Assembly (NCBI GenBank): GCA_025890175.1 | Contig: JANPYM010000003.1 | Coordinates: forward strand, 430,405-494,404 | DNA: 64,000 bases | From: Ciborinia camelliae | Lineage: Eukaryota > Ascomycota > Leotiomycetes > Helotiales > Sclerotiniaceae | Direction of reading: 5' to 3' | Made by a program: the position numbers and the translations under genes | In this document: positions 11,770 to 22,957 of the stretch, in pieces | How positions within the stretch are numbered: the first letter of the stretch is position 1 | How the letters are laid out: each line of letters begins with the position of its first letter | Notes under the pieces: model-generated | Database searches by the model: none | Told to the model about the DNA's origin: nothing | What the model saw: the letters and a program-made list of their open reading frames with translations, nothing else

Positions 11770-14361
11770 ATTTTATTAACATTTTATTTTAAATAAAAAA
11801 CTTTTATTTTAAATACTTTTGAATTTTTTATTCTAATATTTTAAAAAATAAATTATTTAATTTTTTAAAAACTTTTTTTTTTTATTTAGATTATTAAAAA
11901 TTTGTTTTATTATAAAAAAATGGGGTTGAAAATGTTGTTATATATATATATATATTTATATTATTAAAATTGATTGAAGTGAATTAAAAGAAAAAGGTTG
12001 AAATCTTAAATTATAATTGAATTGGTTGATCTTTTTTTTTGAATATAAATATATTAATTTTTTTTATTTATAAAATCATTTAATTTATTATTATTAAGAA
12101 TATTATTGTTCAAAATCTTATTTAAAACAAAATTTTTAGAAATTCTTTTTTAAAGTTTTTATTTTTATTTTTATTTTTATTATTATTATTATTATTATTT
12201 ATAATATAATTTTTTGGCAAATTTTTTATAAAAATATTAAATAATCAAATTGAAAATAATAAAAATTTATTATTATTATTTTTAATTAATTTATTATTAA
12301 TATTAAATTTAATTTAAATTATTTGGATTTCTGTTTTTCGGTTTAGAATATATAATACTATAAATTTTTATATTAACAATATATAATTTTTATTATTCAA
12401 ATCATTATTTTTATTAAATTTGAAAATCTATTATAAACATATTTTTACTTTATAATATTCTTAATATTTAAAATAATAATAATCGTTATATATAATATAT
12501 TCTACATAATTATTATATTTAGAATAACAATCTTTAAAAACAAGGTATTTGTAATTCGAATAAATAATACAATTTGGATATCTTTTATATATTACTATTC
12601 TTTTTAATAGGGCTTGATTTTCAGATATATATTTATTGTATAAATAAAATTAATACCTAATATTTTTATTAATAGAAAAAAGATTTAATTGTTATAAATT
12701 AATATTTATATAAATATATTCCCAAAAATTTGTTTTTAATTAAATAAGCTATTTTCAAATTATATATTTTTGTATTACAAAATCTCGTTTAAATTGTTAT
12801 TATATTTTATTATTATTATATATTTAAATAAAGGCTTTTTATTTAATTTTAATTATTTATTAAAATTTGTAATATTAACTTTTAAATATATATATAAATT
12901 CTAAATCTTATAATATAAAAGTTTGTTAACAATAATATATTATTTATATATATTATTTATATATATTAAATATTATTTTGTTTATTTATATGTTAAACTA
13001 TTTTTCTTTATATCAAATATAGGTTTTTATTATATATTTGTTTAATTATTAATAAAATTTCCTAATTTTTTCCTAATATTTTGATTTAATAAATTATTTT
13101 ATATCAATATAAATTTTGTAATTATTAAACAATAATATTGTTTTATTATATTATTTAAAAAACTAATATATAAAATATTTAGGCATTTAATTTCTTTTAG
13201 ATTTTTTAATAATTAAATAATTTTTATAAAAATTATTATTATTTATTATATTATTAATATAAATTTAAAAAAAATTTGAAATTATAAATTTTTTAATTCT
13301 AAATTTTCGTTTTTTAAAAATTAAATTTTGATTTATATTTTTTTATTATTTTTTTTATTAATATAATATTTAATATAATAAATAATATAAATTATTTAAA
13401 TCCAAAAGCAAAAAAGATATTAAAATTAAAAAAAAAAAATTATTAAATTTTAAATTATTAATTTTTTAATATAATAATAGTAATTAAAAAAGAAATAATA
13501 ATTAATAATTATAATTTAATAATAAATATTATTTTTTATTTAAGAATCTTTATTATTCTTAAAAATTCCGAAAAAATAATATTAATATATAAACAATTAA
13601 TTAAACAAAATATATATTCTTTTACATATTTTATTATTTTTATTAAAAATAATAAATAATAAAAAATTATTATATAAAAATCAAATTTATTTTTAAAAAT
13701 CCTAAAATAATAATATTAATATATAAATAATAAATTAAATAAAATATATATTTTATTATTTTTATTTTTATTAATATTAAAATAATAATAAAAAATTAAA
13801 ATTAAAAAATCTCTATTATTCTTAAAAATTTTAAAAAAACAATATTAATATTCAAATAATAAATTAAAATAATAATAATATAATAAATTATTTATTTTTA
13901 AATATTTTAATATATTATATATTGTTTAATATTATTTAAAAAAATTAAAAATTTAAAGATTATTTTAATTTAAATTGATTGTTAAAATTTAGATTATTTT
14001 TTATAAATTTGTATAAAATATATATAATAAAAAATTCTTTATTTTTTTTTTAAAAATAATTAAAAAAAAAGGTTTTTTAATTTTATATTCATAATAATAA
14101 TAAACTTTTTAAAAAAAATTTATTTTAATTTAAAAAAAATATTATTTTATTAAAAATCGAAATATTTTGATTAGTTTTTTAATATTAATATTAAAATCTT
14201 TATTTTTAATTATTGATATATTATTTTATTTAAATTTAAATTATATATATTATTTTTAAGATTATTTCTTTATTTAATTATTATATTTAATTAAAATAAT
14301 TAATTATTTTTTATTTTTTATTTTTTATATTTTTTATAATATTTATAAATAAAAAAAAGTA
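11770..14361. other. A+T-rich RIP-degraded sequence, unassigned
   Basis: No element ends recognised. On the minus strand about 12,480-12,625 keeps about 45 codons without a stop, including YPNCIIYS and FKDCYSKYNN, so an old coding fragment may lie here. I could not match it to a family. Confidence 0.4.
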
Positions 14362-14712
14362 AGAAAGAGATAGGTTTAAAAAAGAGAATAGGTTTAATGG
14401 AAGAGGATAGGTTTGAGAAAGGGGATAGGTTTGAGGAAAGGGATAGGTTTAGTGGGAGGGGGTAGATTTAATGGTTTAGTGAAAAAAAGTAGATTTGGTG
14501 GGAGGGGGTAGGTTTGATGGAAGGGGATAGGTTCGAGGGAGGGGATAGATTCGAGGGAGGGGATAGGTTTGAGGGAGGGGATAGGTTTAGTGGGAGGGGA
14601 TAGGTTTGATGGTTTAGTGAGAGGGAGTAGGTTCGAGGGAGGGGATAGGTTCGAAGAAGGGGATAGGTTTAGTGGGAGGGGGTAGGTTTAATGGTTTGGT
14701 TGGGAGAGGGTA
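14362..14712. repeat. G-rich minisatellite, about 18-bp unit
   Basis: Repeats of GGGATAGGTTYGAGGGAG with variants (TTTAGTGGGAG, TTTGATGG). It is strikingly G-rich on the plus strand within an A+T desert and has many G3-G5 runs. Confidence 0.85.
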
Positions 14713-14716
14713 GATT

Positions 14717-14847
14717 ATATTCGATTAAATAGATAAATAAATAAATAAGTCCCGCTATATTCGATTAAATAGATAAATAAATAAATAAGTCCAGCTATAT
14801 TCGATTAAATAGATAAATAAATAAATAAGTCCAGCTATATTCGGTTA
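14717..14847. repeat. 40-bp tandem repeat, three copies plus part of a fourth
   Basis: Exact 40-bp period: TCGATTAAAT begins at 14,721, 14,761 and 14,801, each followed by (AGATAAATAA)-type sequence and AAGTCC(A/C)GC. It adjoins the G-rich minisatellite. Confidence 0.9.
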
Positions 14848-15048
14848 AGTATAATTAAACAAATAAATATATATTAATCATTTCGATTTTATTTTAATAT
14901 TAATATTAATTAATAATTTTAAAGCCAATTTTTATTAAATTAATATTATTAAATAACGCATATTATAATATATATATTTTTTTTATTTTTTTTATTTTAT
15001 ATATTATTATAAGATTATATATAAATTTAAGATTATTGAAATTAAGGC

Positions 15049-15403
15049 TGTTAAATATAATTAGAATTCGATTAGCGAAAATACGATTAAAATTTGATTA
15101 GCGAGCTAATTAAAAGATACGGAGTATAATTATAATTATTTAAAAATGATCTTTAAAAATAATATATCTTCAAAAAATAGCCTCTCTTATAGATATTTAT
15201 CATTACGTAATACAACAACAAAACATGGTACTTTGAAATTGAACTTGATTCTGCGAATCCATAATCTCTCTTGTCATTCTATAAAACTATAAGAAGATTG
15301 ATCTCTTATATAAAGATCAATACCGTATAACATATTCTAATACATTTGTACATTCGTATACTAGTAGCTCCTAGAACATACTAGTCACATAATTATACCA
15401 ACA
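15049..15403 (+). mobile_element. Probable LTR or LTR fragment, unassigned family
   Basis: About 355 bp starting TGTTAAATATA after an ATTAAGGC purine-rich stretch and ending TATACCAACA. These are near-inverted ends once RIP is considered. No clear target duplication was seen (AAGGC against ATATC), so it may be one LTR of a larger decayed element rather than a solo LTR. Confidence 0.5.
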
Positions 15404-16091
15404 ATATCTTAATATATTTCTTTATTTTTATAAAAATATAATCTTTTTTTAATATTCTTAACTAAAACCTTTTTATTAGTTTTTTTTAAATATTAGAAGT
15501 TTTAAACAAATATTTTATAATTAAAAATTTAAAATCTTAAAAAATTAAACAATTTATCTTTAACATATATATTTTAAAACATCGAATTAAATTGAAATCC
15601 GTGATTTTAATTAAATATTCAAAAAGTATAAATGGTTAATATGGGAATATTAATTAGAAAAAACTTTTTCAATTAATATAAATATTTAAAATCAATATAT
15701 AAAATAAATATAATATAAATATTTATATTTTATTAAATAAAAGTTTTTTAATAATATAATTTTTATATATATGATATAAATTATTATAAATGAAAATGGA
15801 TATTGAAATATTTTAATAATATAAAAAATCAAAATTATAATTAAAAAATATTTTAAAAAAATTAAATATAATATTAATTGGCTAATACTTTTAAGTATAA
15901 TTTTATTTTACTATAATCTTCTTTTTTAAAATAATCGAATAACGTATTAAAAATAAATATAATTAAAATAAAATAAATAAAATAAATAGGGGTTTTTATA
16001 TATTTAATATTTTATATTTATTTTTTAATTGTTTTTTTATATTATATATATTTTAATTATCTTTTTTTTTTAATTTTTTTTTTATATTTGT
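15404..16091. other. A+T-rich, mostly unassigned
   Basis: Contains at about 15,548-15,595 a segment (AACATATATATTTTAAAACATCGAATTAA) resembling the 5' end of the repeat at 31,196 and 55,200. Otherwise nothing was recognised. Confidence 0.4.
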
Positions 16092-16210
16092 TAAATAAAT
16101 TTTATAATTATAAATAAATTTTATAATTATAAATAAATTTTATAATTATAAATAAATTTTATAATTATAAATAAATTTTATAATTATAAATAAATTTTAT
16201 AATTATAAAT
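16092..16210. repeat. 19-bp tandem repeat, about six copies
   Basis: Unit AAATAAATTTTATAATTAT, nearly perfect. Confidence 0.9.
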
Positions 16211-16768
16211 AATTTAATTAATATGATATTTAATAATTTAACTAATGATTATTTTTTTATTTGATATTAAATATATAAAATGGTTTATGATTATATATTT
16301 TTTTTTAAAAATTTTCGAAATGGTATAGTGAAGCAATTAAAAACCTATTAGAACTATAAAGAAAAATTAATTATAAATCGATTGATTGGAAGGCAAAAAT
16401 TAAAGGTTCAAAAGTAAAAATTGATATACCAAAATTTAATTTAATTAATTAAAGAATTAAAAAAAAAATTAGCTTTTTTAGTTTTTTTAATTTATCTAAA
16501 TTTTTTTATAAAATATTAATATAAAGATTTAATTTTTAATAATAATATACTAATAATAACAATACAAATTTGTGCATAAAATTATTAATTATAAAAAATA
16601 TATATTCGAAAAATATTATTTATATATATTAATATTTATAATACAAATTCCTTTTTTATGGATATATTTAGATTTATAAATAAACTTTATAAATAATATA
16701 ATATTTTATATTTCGAATTAGAAGTTACAAAAGCAAAAATAAAGCTTATTACCTTAACGGCCCAAGTG
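16211..16768. other. A+T-rich, possible old coding fragment
   Basis: On the plus strand from 16,318 to about 16,440 one frame reads KWYSEAIKNLLEL, then one stop, then RKINYKSIDWKAKIKG. Codon use looks like former coding sequence. No family was recognised. Confidence 0.35.
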
Positions 16769-17935
16769 GACGTAGAATACGGTACTAATACGGTTCTAGT
16801 ACCTTTATATAGTACCTGAACTGTACTAGTACCATTAATTGGATCTAGTACCGTTCCAGGGGTTTAATACTTTTATAAGAATATTAGTATGGTATTGGTG
16901 CGGTTCCAATATTGTACCAGAAATTCGGTACGGTACCCGAACGGTACCAGAACCTTGCGAACGGTATCAGAACTTTGCGAACGGTATCAGAATTTTGCGA
17001 ACGGTATTAGAACTTTGTGAACGGTATTAGAATTTTGCAAACGGTATTAGAATTTTGCGAATGGTATTAGAACTTTTGAACGATTTTAATATTATAAATG
17101 ATTTAGTAAAAAGAATTATTTTTTTAATTATTTTTAGAAAGTTATATATTTATATAAATTGATTATAAATTTAAATTGTTTTTTAATATTTATATAATTT
17201 ATATTTCAAACAAAATAATTTATAAATAAAATTTGAAAAATGTTATTTTTTAAATTTAATTACTAATAAAAATAAAACATCTGAAAAGTATTTTGAAATT
17301 TATATATTTTATTTTATATAATAAATTAAAAAAATATTATAAAATAATTAATTTTTATTTAAATAATTTAATTTTTATTTAAAAAAAAGAAAATTTTAAT
17401 TTTCTATATTATATAATTAAAAATATTTTATTAAAATGATTAAATATAATAAATTTTTATACAAACTAATATAAAATATAATTTTACTTAAAAAATTATT
17501 ATAATTTATATTAAATATTAAAATTAAAAAATTAAAAAATCAGAAATCCCTATATTATTAGTTAGTCTATTTTAAAAATAATCTAATATTATCAATTTTT
17601 TGAATTTTTTAGTATTAGCTCCACTTTAAAATACTAATTCCATTTTTAAATAATAGTCCCATCTAGCCTCGCTTTCAAATTCTAAAAAAAAATTGTTATA
17701 AACTGTATAGCCTATAGTTATAGGGATTAAATCATTTTATAAGCTATAGCTATAGAAGTTCAAAAACCCTGGTACGGTTTTAGTACAATTCCGGAACCAC
17801 TAATACTGTTCAAAATCCTGGTACCGTTCAGAATCCTGGTACCGTACCGGGATCTAGGTACAGGCCGGACACTGTATCCGGCAGGGGTACGGTACAGGTA
17901 CCGTACAGGGATCCTATATATGCCTGTAAGGTATT
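16769..17935. repeat. Two GGTACC/GGTACGG-rich clusters with a 20-bp minisatellite
   Basis: Clusters at 16,769-17,077 and about 17,770-17,935 are dense in GGTACC, CGGTAC and GTACCG words. Within the first, seven copies of a 20-bp unit (GAACGGTATCAGAACTTTGC type) run from 16,939 to 17,077. Later units carry more T in place of C. Between the clusters is ordinary A+T-rich sequence. I do not recognise the element. The motif lacks CpA/TpG, so it would resist RIP. Confidence 0.75.
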
Positions 17936-20459
17936 TAAAAAATATATAATATCAAATATTGTGTTAATGGGGATATTAAGCTTATACTTTTAAAAATGTT
18001 TGATTTAATAATAAGGTTATAAACGGTTTAGGATTTGTAAAGTAAAAAGTTTAAAAGAAATATTAGAAGATACAATAATATTTTTATTTTTATTTTTTTT
18101 AAATATAATAAAAATTAAAGATTGAATTATATCGGTAATAATTAATCTATTTTTATTATATATAATTATTATTATTATTATTAAAATCCCCTTATCAAAT
18201 CTTTTGGTAAAAAATCTATTTTTAATTAATTATTTTTTTATGATTTTATATATATAAATAATATTTAAATAAATATAAGGATATACATTAATCTTAATTA
18301 TATTATTATAATATAAATTAATATACTAATTTGTAATTCCAATTTATATATTATATTATATAAATATATATAAAAAATAATAACATAATAATATTAATTA
18401 AATAATAAAAAATTGACAATAACTTTTAATTCTAAATTATAATTAATTGTTAAAAAACAAAATAAAAAATATTAAAAAAAAAGAATTTATTTATTATACT
18501 AAATATTGCTTTTATTATTTTTGATAAAAAAGATAATGGGAAATTAAAAACCCTTAGAATATTGTTTTTAATATTTATTAATATAATAAAGAAAAAGAGG
18601 AAATTCCTTTTAATTATTTATATATTATATATATATTATATTTATTATATATTCTTTTTTATTATATTATTTTATTTTTAATAAATAAATTGAATTGGAA
18701 TTTCAGTTTAAGATTAAATTTTATTACCTAGTAATAATCCGAATTGAATCCAAATTAATATAATTTAATAATAATAATATTATTAAATAATCTTTATTTG
18801 TTATAATATAATAATTAATAATAACTAAGTTATAATTATTAATATTAAACTTTTTAATTTTCTTTTTTATATAGATTTTTTATTTTAATAATTTTTAATG
18901 AATTTCTATATTTTTATCAAAAAGTTTTGATTAATATATATTAAGAATAATCAAAATAAATTGAGATTTAATATTTATTATGGCTTAGCGGATACTTTTA
19001 AAGTTAGGGATATAAATATTAATATTTTTGGAAAATAGATTATATTATTTTTCTTTTCTTTTAAAAATAAACAATTTATATAGCAAATTTATTAAAATAT
19101 TATGGTGATAATATGGAAGGCCGGTAAATCCTTATTTTTTATTATATTTATATATAATATCAATTAGCCTGAAATTCAAGATCAATTATTATTTGAATAG
19201 GTAGTTATAAATTAGTTTAATATTGTTGTATAGGTATTTTAATAAAAAGTTAAAATTATAATTACAAATATTAAACATCCAAATAGTTTTTTTAATAAAT
19301 ATATTAGCTATATTATAATTATCAAATATCAAAAATAAGATTTTTTATACTATATATATTTATTTCTTAATATATAATAATGCAAATATCTATATAATAG
19401 GCTGGAATTGATGGATAAGGTGGTTTTAGTTGAATTTCTATTTCCGGAATTAAATTTTATTAATAAATTAATCGAATTAGTTAAAAAGTATATGGTTTAT
19501 AATTTTTATAAATATTATAATTTAATAGTAGTATATATATTTAATACAAAAAAACACAAAAAAGTGAGCAAACTAAATTTTTGAAATACCACCCGTAATT
19601 TATATAAAATTTATTAAAAATCTTTTTTTTATATATTAATAAAATCTAAAAAAATAATAATGACAATAATATTGTTAATATTATTGGAATGGGATTTAAA
19701 ATAATTCTTTGGATATATTATTATAAAAAGAAAATATGGGAATATATTAATTATAAATTTTTTTTAATAATAATTATATAAAAAATGAATTAAATAATAT
19801 TTTTAACCCAAAAAACAATTAAATATTTAAAAGATTTTTAATAATAGCTTTTTTAATTTAATATAATAATTTTTAAAAATCAGATTAAAAAATTAAAAAA
19901 ATTGGAAAAATCGGATTATATATAAATTAATAATAAAAGTTTAAAAAATAGATTTAAATGGTTTAAAAAAGAAATTGAAAAGTTTAAAATTTTATTAATA
20001 AAAAAAGAATATAATAATAATAAGAATAAAAGAATATATATTAAGATTATTAAGATAAATATAAAATTTGTATATTATATTAATATATAAAAAATAATAT
20101 TAAAAATAATATTTATAAGATTTTTTAATAATATTAAAATTATTTTGAATAATATAGATTTCGAAATGTATAAAAATCGAAATAACAAAAAAATTATTAA
20201 GATAATTAATTGCAAAATGTTTATTATTTATATAATAAATATAAACAAAATAATAAATACAAAATTTATTATTATAATGAAAATATAAGAAAAATGTGAT
20301 ACCTTTGTAAGGGATTATTGGTGGATAAAGGTAGTTTTTTTATTAACAATAAAAGTAATAAAACTAATAAATCAAATTATAGTTTATAAAGTCTAGATTA
20401 TTAATATAGATTTAAAAAAAAAAAAGTTTAAAAAAATAAATTCTTGGAACAGATTATTA
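17936..20459. other. A+T-rich, probably the 5' part of the LINE remnant
   Basis: Contains plus-strand runs of sense codons (for example about 19,393-19,590) but no motif I can name. It lies directly upstream of the LINE ORF1 remnant, so part may be its 5' region. Confidence 0.35.
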
Positions 20460-21361
20460 AGAACAACAAAAAGATAAAATTAAAAATAGTATATATTTTT
20501 TAATTTTGCAAATATAGTAATGTTATTAAGAAGGTAGTGATTATTATGGTATTTGCTTTAAAAATTTCAAAGAGGGTAAACAAAGTATTGAATTATAAGT
20601 TATATTATGATTTGGAGTGGTTAATAATATAATAATATAATTATATAATATTATTTATATATTTAATTAATATTATAATTATTAGGATTTAGATAAATAT
20701 AAATTTAATATATATATTAAAAAAATAGTTTGCAAATATTGTATCAAAAAATATAAAACAGATATTTGTGAATACAAAAATATTATATATAAGGATAAAT
20801 GGAAATATATTAATTATAAAAAAAGTTATAAAGTATGGGATTAATTTGTGTATAAAATATTAAACAAAAAGTTTAAGTATATTAAACAAATAGTTTTTTT
20901 TGTATTTATCTGGTATGTGGTGGAAGTGTTGTATAAGAAGGTTGAAATGATTGTTAAAGGTATAATCCGATTTTAGTTTTAAGTTTATAATATAGGGCAA
21001 AAAAGCTTTAAGGGTAAAATCTAATTAAAAAAAATTAAAAAAATATATATTAGGCAAAAAACATCCCTATCTTAAAAAATGAAAGGAATCATTTTTGGTA
21101 TTTGAATTAATATTAAATATTATATTTTTATAAAATATTATAATAAAAGATAATAATATTTTTTTCATATAGTTATAATATTATATTAAAAATTTAATAT
21201 ATGATAATATAATGTAAATAAACAAAAAACAATTATAATAACCCTATTAAGTTTAATGAAAGTATAAAGATATTATATTATAATTGTTTAAAAATTGTAA
21301 AGCAATTTTTTCAGTAAAAGTATTTATAATAATTTGAAATTTTGATATATAGTATTAATCG
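20460..21361 (+). pseudogene. Tad1-like LINE: ORF1 zinc knuckles and start of endonuclease
   Basis: RIP-degraded non-LTR retrotransposon on the plus strand. At about 20,500-20,620 the frame reads VNKVLNYKLYYDLEWL, typical of the segment before the knuckles in Tad ORF1. From 20,671, in a shifted frame, it reads YYNY, KIVCKYC...KTDIC and KYINYKKSYKVWD, which match three CCHC knuckles with Cys/His changed to Tyr. From 21,208 YNVNKQKTIIITLL and then RYYIIIV resemble the LxxNV...ATLL...YDIIxVQE start of the ORF2 endonuclease. ORF1 binds the RNA; the endonuclease nicks the target. It is cut off at about 21,361 by an LTR-like sequence. Confidence 0.75.
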
Positions 21362-21674
21362 TATAACCTGGGATGACCAGTAATACGGTAGGAAGGAAGT
21401 ACTAGGGTAGAATATGGTAGATTGAGTTGACTAAGGAGTATGTATTTGGTGGCAGCCCAGCTGCCCTTATATGCTACTCCCCCATACCCTATGCGGTATA
21501 GCTTACCACGTGATCCCTGATCATGTGACCGGAAACCATGTGACCTGATTCCCCAATAATATATAATATATAGATAATAAAAAGGGATAAAAGTTATAAT
21601 ATTTATTAATAAATAATTAAATATAAATAAATGGGGATTTAATATATTTACAAAAAATTTATATCAGGTTACCA
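21362..21674. mobile_element. LTR-like insertion into the LINE, unassigned
   Basis: A GC-richer island begins TATAACCTGGGATGACC (TGTAACCTG before RIP) and ends CAGGTTACCA, an approximate inverted pair. The first 195 bp are well preserved and hold CACGTGATC and several CATGTGACC words. No target duplication was found, so the right boundary is uncertain. Confidence 0.5.
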
Positions 21675-22590
21675 TAAAAATTAAAAAAAAATTAAAAAAA
21701 AAAGTACAGATTAACAATATTTATAATCCCATTTTATACTAATCGAATAGTCTTAATAGACTTTTCATTATATCAATAATAAAATACAAATTAGAATATA
21801 ATAAAAAGAATTATATTATTTTAAAAAACTTCAATTTATATTATCTATATTGGGGAGGGGGAGTAATATAATAATCCAAAGTATTTACAAAAAGATTTAT
21901 CAATTTAATAAAAAAAAAGGAATAAAATTTCAAATCGAAAAAGGAATAATAACATAGTACAAAGATAAAAAAAAATTTATAATTAATCTAATTTAAATAT
22001 TAAAGGCAATAACAAATATAATATATAATTATAGAATATATAATAAGATAAATTATAAGTTTAATTATTATTTAATATTAATATATTTAGATATTATAAT
22101 AAATGAATATATATCTCTAACAAAATTTAATTAAAATATAATAAATAAAAAAAGATTTAAAAAAAATTTAAAAAATTTAATCTTTATAATCCAATTATTA
22201 TAAAACAAAAAAAAGATAGATTTATTTATAAATAATATATAATATTGTTTTTAAAAGATCTATATAAATAATATATAAAAATCAAACTATTTTATATACT
22301 TCAAATTATATTGAATATTTTATTATAATATTTTTATAAAAAGGATAAAATCTTTATAACAAAAATTTATTAAAACAAATAATTGAAAAATTTAATACAA
22401 ATATAATAAAATATATAAATTAAAAAAAAATTATTAAATACAAAATAATTAAATATTTTCGATTATATATTTTAATTATAAAAAAAAAATGGGATATAGA
22501 ATTTAGAAAAATGGATGAAAAACAAAAATTATTTATTTAAAATATATTTATAATTTTTTGATCTATAAATAAAAAATAAAATAATAATAT
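21675..22590. repeat. Left half of decayed repeat 'X', inverted relative to 39,400-40,440
   Basis: Together with 30,537-31,190 this forms one older sequence split by the solo LTR at 22,591. Its reverse complement aligns with 39,400-40,440 (for example 22,520-22,590 against 40,050-40,110). A purine tract TTGGGGAGGGGGAG lies at 21,850-21,863. No coding identity was recognised. Confidence 0.65.
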
Positions 22591-22767
22591 TATTGAACAT
22601 GTATAATGTATATTGTATGAGTAAACTAAAGCTATGTACAGGAACTGTAAAGTAGGTAGAGGGTACTGTACAATAGAGGAAGCTAAGCTACCATCGCAAC
22701 TTTTTTTTTATCGGACAATAAGGTAGGGTTTAGATAATATTGATAAATAAAACAAAAATATTAAAAT

Positions 22768-22957
22768 TGTCATATGTGTCATATAGGATCATAAAAGTGA
22801 AATCATAGATATATAATTTGATAAAAGAATTATGTTGAAAAGAAAAGGATTTTTTTTTGAAAAGAATATTATTTAATATAAATATTGATTATATGATTAT
22901 GATGATTATATGATTAATTATATAATTATTATATTAGATAAAGGTTTTGGTGTAATA
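22768..22957 (-). mobile_element. 3' LTR (coding sense) of Gypsy copy B
   Basis: 190 bp starting TGTCATATGTGTCATATAGG and ending GGTGTAATA. It is much more mutated than its partner at 29,646. Confidence 0.88.

Noticed and set aside
14717..16210. CRISPR-like array
   Set aside because: The repeats are directly tandem (40 bp and 19 bp) with no variable spacers, in a eukaryotic setting.
16839..17030. 63-codon plus-strand frame
   Set aside because: It runs through the 20-bp minisatellite; the repeated peptide is a by-product.
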